Position numbers and translations under genes: made by a program
From: Ignavibacteria bacterium
Lineage (GTDB): Bacteria; Bacteroidota; Ignavibacteria; Kapaibacteriales; UBA4661
DNA length: 64,000 nt
Assembly: GCA_014654705.1 (NCBI GenBank)
Contig: JACVZY010000010.1
Coordinates: forward strand, 1 to 64,000
Direction of reading: 5' to 3'
Shown here: in pieces, positions 51,360 to 60,675 of the stretch
Layout: each line of letters starts with the position of its first letter
Numbering within the stretch: the first letter of the stretch is position 1
The notes under the pieces: model-generated
The model's database searches: none
What the model was told of the DNA's origin: nothing
Seen by the model: the letters and a program-made list of their open reading frames with translations, nothing else

Positions 51360-53582
51360 CTAGTGTCGTGCCCGAAATTCTTCATCCTCAAGGGGCAGAT
51401 TGATTTTATAGGCATTTTTTCCGATCAGTACGCCCGAACCCGTCTTGAGAACTATCGTCGTCGGTAGTGTTACCCCGCCAAAAACACCATACTCCCGAAA
51501 CTCTTGCACTGATTTGATAATTCCTTGCGGTGTTTGACGCATTTCCTCAATGGATGCCAACAAAAACGTTTTCCCATCCAATGCTAATGTTTTGACCGTA
51601 CCACTCTCGGCTGATGCCTTGAGAATGTAGTAACCGTCGCGCCGTCCGAGCAGCTCAGGCGTAAAACCGCATAATTGCATGGTGAGTGCGGGAAAAATTT
51701 GTGCATCAAAAAGGGCACTTTCTGTTTCTTTGGGTGAGCGCTGCGCGAGCGCCTGCTCCTGCCCCATCATTTCGATTTTATCGAAGGCAGTTTTGCCGTC
51801 GCACCAGAGTTCTTGCAGTATTTGCGTCGCAGCGATTTCCAGCTTCCGAGAAATTTTATTCGGAATTTTTTGCTTGGTGAGAATGGTGCCGGGAAATTTC
51901 TGCGCCATCACCGAAAGTTGTGTTTCTGTGGTCGTTGTCAGCGTCGTAATGCCGGCAATCGCATCGGCACCGCCCAAAGCCTGCGTGTGGCGACGAAGGA
52001 GGCTATCGAGAGTAATATCAGACTCATCCAAGGTCAGTATTTCTTCACCCGCAGCAGAATAACGATGCACCTTCCCCAATGATTGCATTCCGTCTGCCAG
52101 TGTGCTCTTCCCAAGCACAATCACGGGCGGGCGCTCCACCATCGCGGTCGGCGGCACAGCACGCGCAATGGCGGCGTTTACTGCTTGCGAGGTAAGCGCC
52201 AGCAGACGCTTGGGATAGGCTTGGAGTTCTTTCAGCGAAAGTCCGTTAGCATCGGCATTGAGAAGCATGGCGGCAAGTGATTCGGGGCGGCGCAGCGCCT
52301 CGGCGTAGCGCTCCAAAAGAATGCTTTTGCAGGATGCAATTTCCGCATCGTGTTCGGTCGGTGCTTCGGCGAGAAAGCGCTGTAATTCATCGCGTACGAG
52401 AGCGTGAGAAGCAAGCAGCGTCTTTGCCTGAGAGACGTGTTGTTCTGCCTGATTATTCATGCTCTTCAGCCACTGCTTACAAACAAGAACATTTGCATAT
52501 TTATTGTCCGAAAGCGTGAAGGCGGCTTGAGCAGAATCGCTTGTTCTGTTCGTTGCCATCGTTGTCATCAGCCGAGCATTGATGCGCTTTTCCAGTAGCG
52601 TGGCGGCAAGGAGCATTGCGTCATAATCCATATCATTACGCGGCGGAGCCTCGAAAGCTAGAGCCGTTACGGGTGCAGCGTTGCTGAACTCCACCCAATA
52701 CACGCCTTGCTCCATCGGCTGCGGACGAGGACGTGTCATGTAGGGCGCATCCGCACTCTTCCATTGACCAAAGGCTTTGGTGAGCAGGGGGAGAAGATTT
52801 TTTTTCGTTACCCTGCCCAGAACGACCACCGTGGTATTATTCGGCATAGAAAGCATCGTGTAGGCAGCTTGTATATCGCTTGGTGTCAGGCTTCGCAAAC
52901 TTTGTTCGGTAGCGCTGCGAGAATAAGGATGCTCCGAGCCATAGACGACCTCGGCTGCCATTGCTTCAAGCGCAAGACGCGGCGCATCGGCGCTGCCCTG
53001 CGCTACTTGATTGGCGACAAGAACGTGTTGCCGTGCCGCATACACATCGGCAGCAGCACCCGGAGCAACGAATGGCGGACGTGATAGAACATCGCCAACA
53101 AGTTTCACAGTTGCCGGAAATTTTGATTGCGATACCGCCACGCCAAACGAAAAAGCATCGGCAGTGCTTTGCACCGTTATTGACACACGATTAGTGTCAT
53201 TGCCAAGTGCTGCACCGATACCAACTGTTGCACCGGCACGTGACCGTATTGCAGCAACAAGTGCCTGCGCCAGAACTGCGCTCGCGCCTTCCTTCCCGAC
53301 AGCATCCATCGCACTGCCACCCAAGCACTGCACGTAAAAACTAACGCGCTCCGGCGATTGATTCTCGGCAAGAATTACTTTTAATCCATTTTGCAACCGG
53401 AATTCTTCCACCTTTGGGAAAGACGGCACAGAAGAGGGGTTTGTAGCAGAGGGCTTAGGAAAAGAGGGTTTTGCAGCTAACTGCCTACTGGTCTTGCTGA
53501 TGGTTTGCGAGGTAAGCATCGGCACAAGACCGCCCGCAATACTCAGGCTGAGGATGCCGAGAAAACACGGTAGTAGTCGCAT
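51360..53582 (-). CDS. M16-like pseudopeptidase with extra C-terminal domain
   Basis: Exported 740-residue protein (signal about 1-25) of the insulinase/M16 fold, with the start pattern RLQNGLKVILAENQSPERVSFYVQCLGGS. The zinc motif HxxEH normally seen two lines on is absent: GKEGASAVLAQALV stands where GLAHLLEH is expected, so it is probably catalytically dead. A second M16-type lobe follows at about 265-460. From about 525 the sequence changes to LLRRHTQALGGADAIAGITTL with beta repeats, resembling LolA-like outer-membrane lipoprotein-sorting domains often fused in FCB members of this family. It could act as a chaperone or partner of an active M16 protease, none of which is adjacent. Confidence 0.82.
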   Translation of the reverse strand: MRLLPCFLGILSLSIAGGLVPMLTSQTISKTSRQLAAKPSFPKPSATNPSSVPSFPKVEEFRLQNGLKVILAENQSPERVSFYVQCLGGSAMDAVGKEGASAVLAQALVAAIRSRAGATVGIGAALGNDTNRVSITVQSTADAFSFGVAVSQSKFPATVKLVGDVLSRPPFVAPGAAADVYAARQHVLVANQVAQGSADAPRLALEAMAAEVVYGSEHPYSRSATEQSLRSLTPSDIQAAYTMLSMPNNTTVVVLGRVTKKNLLPLLTKAFGQWKSADAPYMTRPRPQPMEQGVYWVEFSNAAPVTALAFEAPPRNDMDYDAMLLAATLLEKRINARLMTTMATNRTSDSAQAAFTLSDNKYANVLVCKQWLKSMNNQAEQHVSQAKTLLASHALVRDELQRFLAEAPTEHDAEIASCKSILLERYAEALRRPESLAAMLLNADANGLSLKELQAYPKRLLALTSQAVNAAIARAVPPTAMVERPPVIVLGKSTLADGMQSLGKVHRYSAAGEEILTLDESDITLDSLLRRHTQALGGADAIAGITTLTTTTETQLSVMAQKFPGTILTKQKIPNKISRKLEIAATQILQELWCDGKTAFDKIEMMGQEQALAQRSPKETESALFDAQIFPALTMQLCGFTPELLGRRDGYYILKASAESGTVKTLALDGKTFLLASIEEMRQTPQGIIKSVQEFREYGVFGGVTLPTTIVLKTGSGVLIGKNAYKINLPLEDEEFRARH

Positions 53583-53627
53583 AGTGGCAGTGTGGTAAGA
53601 ATGAGAGAAAGAAGCAATTACGCGCTT

Positions 53628-55718
53628 TTAGCCTTGCACAGCAGGAAATTCGACAATAAAACGAGCACCATAACCATACTCGGATTCGCACCAGACACGC
53701 CCGTTCATCAGCTCTACCAACTGCTTGGTGATTGCCAAGCCCAGTCCGGTGGAAGATTCGCCGCCGGTAGGCTGAGCAGAGAGGCGTGCAAATTTCTGGA
53801 ACAACTGTGATTTATCGCTATCGGTCAAGCCGGGTCCTTCGTCAATAATGCTAAAACGGACACATTCATCAAAAGATTCCTCGCTGAGATTATCCATCGC
53901 ATCACCTACAAGTGCTTCATTATGCTTCACTACATGCACCATTTCGACCGTGATATTCACATTTTTGCCCGGAGGTGTATATTTCAAAGCATTGGAAATA
54001 AGATTGTCCAATACCTGAATAATAACACTTTCATCGGCGCGAACCACCATAGCACTTGTTGGTTTATCATAGTGTATGGTGATATTCTTATTTTCTGCTT
54101 GCTGTCGGTAATTGTCTAATACCAAATCAATAACTTCGGCAATATCGAACCGAATAAACGTCAGACGCAAGCGCCCTTCCTCTGCGCGGGCAACATCCAG
54201 AAAATTCTTGACAAGAGCGTACATTCGATTGCTTGTGCCCAGAATAACACCGGAAAATTCCTTGTACTGCTCAAGCGTAAACATTTCTGTATTCATCATC
54301 TCTGCAAGACCTTGTATAGCAACAATGGGGTTTTTAAGGTCATGGGAGACCATGCCCAAAATCATATTTTTTTCTTCGTTCAGGTCTTGAAGCTCGTCGT
54401 TGGTAACTTGTATTTGCCGTAGCGCTTCGGAAAGTTTTTGATGACTTTCTTGTAATTCCATCTGCGTCATGCGAAGGACATCATTCGCATCGGCAAGCGA
54501 TTCTGCACGGGCTTGTAGGTGCTGCGTTCCCTCGCTTTGCCGTTTATAGCGCCCGACAAGCCATAGAAACGCCGTTACCAATAGCGCGATAATAATGGCG
54601 ACTACCACGGTCAAAAGAGCATTAAAGCGCCGTTCCTGCTCAAAGACGCGAATTTGCTGCTCTTTGTTTTTGGTCTCGTATTCGATATTAAGCAATGCAT
54701 TTTGTTTAATGCTCCGCTCAGAAAAAATACTATCGCTCAGAGTTTTATGACGTTTGTACATCTCCAACGCTGCTTGGAACTTACCTTCGGCGGTATAGCT
54801 TTCTGATAAAAGCAAAGCCGCTTCTTTTTCAAGAACTTTTGCGCCAATGGTATTAGCTATCTGAAGTGCATTGTTGGCATACAACATTGATTCTGTAGGC
54901 TTCTTCATTGTGAGCAGAAGCGTTGCCATAGCATTATTGCCGACTGCGAGATTATAGGTAATACGCTTGCGCTCAAAAATCGCTAATGCTTTGGAAATAT
55001 AGTCGTATGCTTTGTCGTACTGCGTCATTGTTGCGAGCGCCTTGGCAATAGCCAAATAGACATCTGCCACATACACGTCCTCACCACGCCGTGCACGTAT
55101 AACAACAACTTTTTCGGCTGTTGCCAGCGCAAGTGCATACTCGTGGCGCGTGAAATGGAGGTCGGCGAGAGTAAAAAGGCAAAATGCCAGCAACGCTTCG
55201 TCTTTCATCTGCTCAGCAAGCGTTACCGCACGGTGGATATAGACGGTGGCTTCGCCTACATTGTTTTGCAAAAGCATAATGCGTCCAAGCGTATTGAGTG
55301 AATGCGCTATCTGCACACTATCGCCACGCTCTTCGTCAATAGAAAGAGACTTATGCACCAGTTCGGCAGCTTTCGCTAAATCTCCCGCGTTGCGATATGC
55401 CACTCCCAAAAAACGATAAATTTCTGAGCGTTTGCGCGGGTTGTTCTCGTTTTCTACAAGCTGCTGTGCTTCGCGTCCGTAGATAATAGCTTGCACGGGG
55501 TCAATCGTACGTTCTTCCCACATAAGACGCGCCAATACGGTGGAGCGCACCGAATCCGGCGGAGCTGTTCTAAGAGCAGTTCGCAATGAGTCAATTGCAG
55601 GGGTCTGCGCCGTGAGTACCTGCACACTGATACAGCTCAGCGAGAGCAGACTCCCGATGCAGAACCATAGACCGTGTATCATCCAACTGAACAGCGTCAA
55701 GCGTCGGAAGATGCGCAT
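53628..55718 (-). CDS. Membrane histidine kinase with TPR sensor region
   Basis: A 696-residue sensor kinase. An N-terminal signal/anchor (about 11-38) precedes a periplasmic TPR array at about 60-335 (for example LNTLGRIMLLQNNVGEATVY). One membrane span follows at 368-389. A coiled coil leads to HisKA with phospho-acceptor His459 (MVSHDLKNPIVA) and an HATPase with NLISNALKYTPPG, DEGPGLTDSDK and GLGLAITKQL. The catalytic end shares long stretches (KFARLSAQPTGGE, VWCESEYGYGA) with the GAF kinase at 8175-10130, so the two are paralogues with swapped sensors. No response regulator is adjacent. TPR kinases of this layout often respond to envelope or peptide signals. Confidence 0.9.
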   Translation of the reverse strand: MRIFRRLTLFSWMIHGLWFCIGSLLSLSCISVQVLTAQTPAIDSLRTALRTAPPDSVRSTVLARLMWEERTIDPVQAIIYGREAQQLVENENNPRKRSEIYRFLGVAYRNAGDLAKAAELVHKSLSIDEERGDSVQIAHSLNTLGRIMLLQNNVGEATVYIHRAVTLAEQMKDEALLAFCLFTLADLHFTRHEYALALATAEKVVVIRARRGEDVYVADVYLAIAKALATMTQYDKAYDYISKALAIFERKRITYNLAVGNNAMATLLLTMKKPTESMLYANNALQIANTIGAKVLEKEAALLLSESYTAEGKFQAALEMYKRHKTLSDSIFSERSIKQNALLNIEYETKNKEQQIRVFEQERRFNALLTVVVAIIIALLVTAFLWLVGRYKRQSEGTQHLQARAESLADANDVLRMTQMELQESHQKLSEALRQIQVTNDELQDLNEEKNMILGMVSHDLKNPIVAIQGLAEMMNTEMFTLEQYKEFSGVILGTSNRMYALVKNFLDVARAEEGRLRLTFIRFDIAEVIDLVLDNYRQQAENKNITIHYDKPTSAMVVRADESVIIQVLDNLISNALKYTPPGKNVNITVEMVHVVKHNEALVGDAMDNLSEESFDECVRFSIIDEGPGLTDSDKSQLFQKFARLSAQPTGGESSTGLGLAITKQLVELMNGRVWCESEYGYGARFIVEFPAVQG

Positions 55719-55768
55719 AAAACCTCATTCTGTGATGAGCATGAAAAAGCAAGCGTGATAATCAAAAG

Positions 55769-55795
55769 AAAGCCCATTTTCATGGGCTTTGTACA
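55769..55795 (-). terminator. Terminator after the transketolase-like gene
   Basis: A perfect 9-bp stem AAAGCCCAT / ATGGGCTTT with a 4-base loop (55769-55790). Read on minus it is followed by CTTTTGATT. It lies about 50 bases past the stop of the transketolase half-gene. Confidence 0.75.
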
Positions 55796-55840
55796 ACCAT
55801 TGTGCGATACATCTCACGACAACGTTACAAAACGACGGCG

Positions 55841-56869
55841 TTACAAATCATCACTGTATGTCGGTACGTCCTTGATAGCACGTGCCGCCGAACCTGAAAA
55901 CTTCCCATCGCGGCGTTGCATAGCCACGAGCGCCGAAGCATAAATGTCGCGCCATGTCATTCCGAAACGTAGCATGAGGTCTTTGCCGTCGCCGCTTCCG
56001 CCAAACATATCTTTCATGCCGACCATTTCCATCGGAACAGGATAATTTTTCACTAAGACTTCTGCCACTGCACCGCCCAAGCCGCCATGCACCTGATGTT
56101 CTTCGGCAGTAACGACCGCACCGCACTCGCTTGCGGCATTGACAATCGTAGCACTGTCAATGGGCTTCAGAGTGTGGCAGTTAATGACACGGGCTTGAAT
56201 GCCGTGTCGCTTTTCAAGTTCCTGCGCGGCTTGTATCGCTTCCCAGACGAGAAGTCCGCACGCAATAAGCGCCACATCGTTTCCATCGCGTAGCACTTCC
56301 GCGCGACCAATCTGGAAGGGCGAATCGGTGGTGGTGAACATTGCAGAATTATCGCGGCTGAAGCGCAAATATCCGGGTCCGTGCATCTCGCCAATGGCGA
56401 TAGTGGCGCGCCGTGCTTCTTCGTAGTCGCACGGCACCACAAGCGTCAGGTGCGGCAGTGCGCGGAGCAATGCTAAATCCTCCAAGACCTGATGTGTTGC
56501 GCCGTCCGGACCAACGGTTACGCCCGAATGACTTCCGGCAATTTTGACGTTGGCTTCGTTGTAGCACACAGAAATACGCAGTTGGTCAGCATTCCGCATC
56601 GTCGTAAAAGCGCCATACCCCGCAAAAAACGGGATTTTGCCGGACAGTGCCAGCCCTGCGGCGACGGTCGTTGCGTTCTGCTCGGCAATGCCGATGGAAA
56701 AGAAACGGTCGGGAAATTTGGCTTGGAACATGGATGTCAGCACCGAGCCGCTTACGTCTGCACCAAGTGCGACGACATTTGGGTTCGCTTCGCCAAGTTC
56801 GACCAGTCCCTGCCCGAAGCCTTGGCGGGTTGCCTTCATGCCGGGAATTTGTGGTATCGGTTGAGCCAT
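55841..56869 (-). CDS. Transketolase C-terminal subunit (split form)
   Basis: Transketolase moves two-carbon units in the pentose-phosphate and Calvin cycles. This 342-residue protein (ATG 56869, MAQPIPQIPGMK) has only the pyrimidine-binding and C-terminal domains: SIGIAEQNATTVAAGLALSG (PYR domain Glu), FAGYGAFTTMRNADQL and the C-terminal ALIACGLLVWEAI and TAEEHQVHGGLGGAVAEV. The N-terminal PP-binding half with the GDG motif should come from a separate gene, usually immediately upstream. Here the upstream side is a divergent membrane-protein gene, so the partner must lie outside the window. The leader codons to 56959 have no family match. Confidence 0.92.
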   Translation of the reverse strand: MAQPIPQIPGMKATRQGFGQGLVELGEANPNVVALGADVSGSVLTSMFQAKFPDRFFSIGIAEQNATTVAAGLALSGKIPFFAGYGAFTTMRNADQLRISVCYNEANVKIAGSHSGVTVGPDGATHQVLEDLALLRALPHLTLVVPCDYEEARRATIAIGEMHGPGYLRFSRDNSAMFTTTDSPFQIGRAEVLRDGNDVALIACGLLVWEAIQAAQELEKRHGIQARVINCHTLKPIDSATIVNAASECGAVVTAEEHQVHGGLGGAVAEVLVKNYPVPMEMVGMKDMFGGSGDGKDLMLRFGMTWRDIYASALVAMQRRDGKFSGSAARAIKDVPTYSDDL

Positions 56870-57316
56870 GAAACTGAAAATCGTTTGAGAATGAAGAATA
56901 TGCCTGTAATAAAAGCAATAATTAGCGGTTAATTTACAGAAGAAATCAAGTGTGCGCAAGCAGAAAACGACGGAAAGAAAGTAGTCGTACCTTCTCTAGG
57001 CATTATTGCTTTTGTACTTCCTGAGTGTCAGATTCAAAAAAAATCTTTTTCTGCGCCCTTCCAACATCAATAGCAGCTTAAAAACGATTTGCATACAACA
57101 AAATTCTGTGTAAATTAGTTTCGGTTGAATCGGGAACAAAATGGGTACTTCCCCTCAATCATGGTGCAAGATGCTGCGGGGCTAAAAAAGTGCTTGCAGC
57201 AATAAAGTTCATGCTGTGCTATTTGGCTTTACTTGAATTCAAGTTACCTGACTTTACGCTACTACGATTCTAATTCACTTTTCATCGTTATCATTCAATG
57301 TTCGGGGGCTGTTTTT
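56870..57316. other. Divergent intergenic region, transketolase / membrane protein
   Basis: About 450 A/T-rich bases expected to hold two promoters. A weak sigma70-like pair TTGCAT (57089) and TAAATT (57111) is spaced 16 bases apart facing the plus-strand gene. No RNA gene or repeat is seen. Confidence 0.45.
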
Positions 57317-58108
57317 ATGCAAGATTTTAGTATCAAAAGTGTGTTGATCTCATCGGTCGCAGGTTCGCTCATAACGCTTCTTATGGCGTATGCAAGCGGC
57401 TCATCGTTTGCGGCACTACCTTTTCCGATTATGGCTATTTTAGCCGGTTTTCTGATTACGGGTATTTTGGAAGGTTTGATTTCGCGAGACGTTAATTTAC
57501 TAGAACCGACGATTAGTGCGGTGGTGGTAAGTGTGGTACTGTATTTCGCGCTCCCGGCGCTACAGCTCAAGGGCTTGCTGGATATGACACCAACACTTCT
57601 CGTCATCATTCTGATGAACGGCATTGTGTTTTCGGCGGTGGGCGGCTGGGCTGGCGAAAAACTCCACGGAACCATTGCATATGGTGTCCGCGAAGAGCCG
57701 GTGGAATGGGGCTGGGCGCTGTGTGGTATCATTTTGGGCGTTACAGCCACCATGTTCACATCTAGTACATTGGTGATTATTTTAGGCTTTAAGCTGATGG
57801 AGCATTTTGTCGCGTATCTTATCGGGTTGTTTCTTGCCGGATTCATTATTGGCTTGCGCTCGCGCGGTGTGATATTTGAAGAAGCAGGAATTGCAGGCTT
57901 TACGACAGTCGTTATCAACATTGATATTGTCTGCATCGCGCTTGGAATGCTTGAGCTACCGATTATCGTCGGTGGTCTTGCCGTTGGCATCATTGCTACC
58001 TATTTTGGCGGCTGGGTGGGCGAGCGCGTCCACTCTTCCCGTGCGCCGGAGCCGACACGTCCGGCAAAATCACTGTTTGGTGCGATGATGATGCCTCGCA
58101 CAAAGTAG
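57317..58108 (+). CDS. Multi-spanning membrane protein with internal duplication
   Basis: A 263-residue membrane protein from ATG 57317 (MQDFSIKSVL). The frame extends 28 codons upstream without support. It has about eight spans and almost no soluble loops. Two halves resemble each other: AILAGFLITGILEGLISRDV ... GGWAGEKLHG and LFLAGFIIGLRSRGVIFEEA ... GGWVGERVHS, each with acidic residues after a Gly-rich helix. This inverted or direct duplication is typical of small transporters and DUF-type membrane proteins. I recognise no named family, although the glycine pattern resembles DUF5518-type proteins. It ends at a terminator. Confidence 0.75.
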   Translation: MQDFSIKSVLISSVAGSLITLLMAYASGSSFAALPFPIMAILAGFLITGILEGLISRDVNLLEPTISAVVVSVVLYFALPALQLKGLLDMTPTLLVIILMNGIVFSAVGGWAGEKLHGTIAYGVREEPVEWGWALCGIILGVTATMFTSSTLVIILGFKLMEHFVAYLIGLFLAGFIIGLRSRGVIFEEAGIAGFTTVVINIDIVCIALGMLELPIIVGGLAVGIIATYFGGWVGERVHSSRAPEPTRPAKSLFGAMMMPRTK

Positions 58109-58155
58109 TATTGCTTTTGAGAGACTAATCTCTCAAGTACATTCCCAAACAACAG

Positions 58156-58192
58156 AAGCCCATGGCATTTGATGCTATGGGCTTTGTTGTTT
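58156..58192 (+). terminator. Terminator after the duplicated membrane protein gene
   Basis: AAGCCCATGGCA pairs with TGCTATGGGCTT around a short loop (58156-58184), followed by TGTTGTTT. It begins about 48 bases past the stop. Confidence 0.8.
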
Positions 58193-58330
58193 CCGTCCTG
58201 CGCTCACTATTACCGCGACAGTAAAAGGTTTCTTTTTTCCTCCGGGCGGATTTCTTACCTGAGATTTTCTTATATTTGCTTTCGACACATCCTCTCTGTC
58301 TGATGCTTTCCCCTTTCTCAAACGTACACT

Positions 58331-59002
58331 ATGAATACTGTTACAGCGCTTTTAATTCTTCTTCCCTATTGCGTACAGGCATTTGCCTTTGTGGTCAAGC
58401 GCCCGCTCTGGCTACGCATGGGCTTGGTAGTTGGCTTTGCACTGGAACTTCTTTATTGGATTTATATTCCACACGAACTTCAGTACATCAACATTGTCGG
58501 CACGAGTGCCCTTCTGCTCATCAACCTTTTTCAGGGAGTGGTGCTTGTTCGCGCTCGCCACCTTGATTCGTGGAGCGATGAAGAGCGATTCTTGCAATCC
58601 ACAGCGTTCCGCAGCCTGCCGAATGTTGTTTTCAAAAAGCTGATGGAAATTGCTGAATGGAAAACGATTGGAAAAGGCGACACGCTTATCGCTGAACACC
58701 AAGACGTAGAGCGATTGATGCTGGTCTATGACGGAACGGCAACAATTCATCTCGACGGCAAACCAATTACCTATCTGCGAGACAACAGTTTTATTGGCGA
58801 AATGAGCTTTCTTACCGGCAATCCGGCATCGGCAACGGTGAAAGCCGCAACGCCGATGCGCCTTATTACGTGGCGCAAATCAGAGTTGTACGACCTGATG
58901 GCAAAAGAACCCGACCTCAAAGCCGGACTCCAAACGCTCTTCAGCTATGACCTTGCCGGAAAACTCTCCAAACAAAACGTCCGACAGCCGAAAGACAGCT
59001 AA
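58331..59002 (+). CDS. Popeye-like cyclic-nucleotide-binding membrane protein
   Basis: A 223-residue protein with two or three short N-terminal membrane spans (TALLILLPYCVQAFAF, MGLVVGFALELLYWIYI, IVGTSALLLINLFQGVVLV). A cyclic-nucleotide-binding domain follows at about 92-205, with LMLVYDGTATIHLDGKPITYL and the phosphate-binding-cassette-like FIGEMSFLTGNPASATVKA. The layout matches bacterial relatives of the Popeye family, which bind cAMP in animals. The key Arg of CAP-type cassettes is replaced by ASATV. It could sense cAMP or act as a ligand-independent adaptor. The next gene overlaps its frame but starts after its stop. Confidence 0.8.
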   Translation: MNTVTALLILLPYCVQAFAFVVKRPLWLRMGLVVGFALELLYWIYIPHELQYINIVGTSALLLINLFQGVVLVRARHLDSWSDEERFLQSTAFRSLPNVVFKKLMEIAEWKTIGKGDTLIAEHQDVERLMLVYDGTATIHLDGKPITYLRDNSFIGEMSFLTGNPASATVKAATPMRLITWRKSELYDLMAKEPDLKAGLQTLFSYDLAGKLSKQNVRQPKDS

Positions 59003-59057
59003 GGGTATTTGCCCGCTCTACCACTTCCATTTGTTTTTTTTCTCTCGGAAAATTTTC

Positions 59058-59909
59058 GTGAATACTCCTTTATCTGCTTTTCCCCTTACTGAAATTGATA
59101 GCTACAGCCAAATCATGTCTTGCGAGGATATTCCGGCAAGTGTGAAGTATTACTGGGGCTATCAATATCGTCTGGCAAAAGAAGTGCTCGTTCCCTACCT
59201 GCGAAAGCAAGGTGTCTTTAAGTCCGGCAACCGCGTAGCCGAAGTCGGTTGCGCTGAAGCAGGCGTACTCATGGCGTTTGCTGAGGCGGGCGCACAAGAA
59301 GTATTGGGAACTGATATTGAGCAGCTCCGCTTAGATATGGGGGCGACTATCGCTTCTCGGCTTACCATACCGCTCACACTCTCTTCGCACAATGTTCTTT
59401 TCGACGCGCTCAAGCCCGAATGGCAGCAAACATTTGACCTCGTGATTCTGCGCGACGTAATTGAGCACTTGGACGATACAGAACTGGCACTCAAAAATGT
59501 GCAGCGCCTTCTGAAGCCGGGTGGGTTCCTGTTTGTTGAGTTTCCGCCGTATAACTCGCCGTTCGGAGGTCATCAACACTTGCTTCGTAACACTATGGGC
59601 AGATTTCCTTATACGCATCTGCTGCCGAAGCCCCTGTTTGAAAAAATGACCGCATCGGGCTGGCATACAGTGGATATTGACGAGGTACGCCGTCTGGCAA
59701 CAATTCGCCTTATGCCCAAATCCTTCAAAGCCGCCGCTACATCTGCCGGGTACACCATTTGCCGCGAGCAGTATTATCTTCTGCGCCCAGTCTTTACAAT
59801 GAAATTTGGATTGCCGACTATTCCTCTTACGCCCATCAAATGGATTCCCGGTGTGAAAGAGCTTCTAAGCCTCGAAGCAAATTACATCCTTCAATGTACG
59901 GGTAAATAA
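59058..59909 (+). CDS. Class I SAM-dependent methyltransferase
   Basis: About 283 residues from GTG 59058, which begins VNTPLSAFPLTEIDSY. ATG 59115 (MSCEDIPASV) is an alternative, and the frame starts earlier within the previous gene. The SAM motif is VAEVGCAEAGVLMAFAEAGA, followed by the acidic GTDIEQLRLDMG and FDLVILRDVIEHLDDTELALKNVQRLLKPGGFLFVEFP, typical of methyltransferase domain 11/23 family members. The substrate is unknown. It runs 5 bases before miaE and may be cotranscribed with it, so a tRNA- or metabolite-modifying role is conceivable. Confidence 0.88.
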   Translation: MNTPLSAFPLTEIDSYSQIMSCEDIPASVKYYWGYQYRLAKEVLVPYLRKQGVFKSGNRVAEVGCAEAGVLMAFAEAGAQEVLGTDIEQLRLDMGATIASRLTIPLTLSSHNVLFDALKPEWQQTFDLVILRDVIEHLDDTELALKNVQRLLKPGGFLFVEFPPYNSPFGGHQHLLRNTMGRFPYTHLLPKPLFEKMTASGWHTVDIDEVRRLATIRLMPKSFKAAATSAGYTICREQYYLLRPVFTMKFGLPTIPLTPIKWIPGVKELLSLEANYILQCTGK

Positions 59910-59914
59910 CTGCT

Positions 59915-60493
59915 ATGCTCTGCCTGCAAGCCGACACCAACGCAGGCTGGATAGAAGCCGCCAGCCGCAATATTATTGCCCTTCTCTGCGACCACGCACA
60001 TTGTGAGCGCAAAGCCGCCATGAACGGGATGTATCTCATTATGCACTACCCACAGCACGACACGCTCGTGCGGGAAATGATTACACTTGTGGAAGAAGAA
60101 ACTGCTCATTTCAAAATGGTGGTCGGTGAGTTGTACGGGCGTGGTATTTCGCTTCGACCCGACCGTGGGAATGTTTATGCAAAACGCCTTGCCGAACAAG
60201 TCCGCAAGCAAGACCCTGAGCGGCTCATGGACTCGTTGCTCGTAGATTGCCTTATCGAAGCCCGTTCCTGTGAGCGCTTTACAATTCTTGCGGGCTGCGA
60301 AGATATTCCCGAAGATATTCGCGGAATGTATCACTCGCTTATGTCTTCCGAAGAAGGACATTATCTCACTTTTGTTGACCTCGCCAAACTCTATTTTCCC
60401 CATGCAACCGTTGAAGCGCGGTTGGGAGAACTCGCCACTGTCGAAGCCTCTATTGTACGCTCCCTGACGAATATGCCGCAGATGCACGGCTAA
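59915..60493 (+). CDS. miaE: tRNA-(ms2io6A) hydroxylase MiaE
   Basis: Diiron monooxygenase that hydroxylates the isopentenyl side chain of 2-methylthio-N6-isopentenyladenosine at tRNA position 37. The 192-residue ferritin-like bundle has ligands in DHAHCERKAAMNGM, LVEEETAHFKMV and the late SSEEGHYLTFVDLA, matching the MiaE ExxH pairs. It depends on prior modification by MiaA and MiaB, neither encoded in this window. It follows the methyltransferase by 5 bases. Outside proteobacteria the family is scattered, so vertical or acquired origin is open. Confidence 0.93.
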   Translation: MLCLQADTNAGWIEAASRNIIALLCDHAHCERKAAMNGMYLIMHYPQHDTLVREMITLVEEETAHFKMVVGELYGRGISLRPDRGNVYAKRLAEQVRKQDPERLMDSLLVDCLIEARSCERFTILAGCEDIPEDIRGMYHSLMSSEEGHYLTFVDLAKLYFPHATVEARLGELATVEASIVRSLTNMPQMHG

Positions 60494-60589
60494 TGGCTCT
60501 TCTACATGATTCTACACCGAAACTCCTATCGGTTATGTCTTTTAATTCGCGTCTTAAGAAAGAATTTACTAAATAGTATTTAATTTTTG

Positions 60590-60618
60590 TTGACTCTTTG
60601 ATTAAAAAAAAGTAGATT
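60590..60618 (+). promoter_or_regulatory. Sigma70-like promoter of the porin gene
   Basis: TTGACT (60590-60595), a 17-base A-rich spacer, then TAGATT (60613-60618). The likely transcript start is about 50 bases before the porin ATG, and TTAGGAC acts as ribosome site. This is pattern matching only; FCB bacteria often use different promoter motifs. Confidence 0.45.
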
Positions 60619-60675
60619 GCGCCAATTAAAAGCTAAAAATTTTAGTATTTTTCACTATCTTAGGACATTATACTT

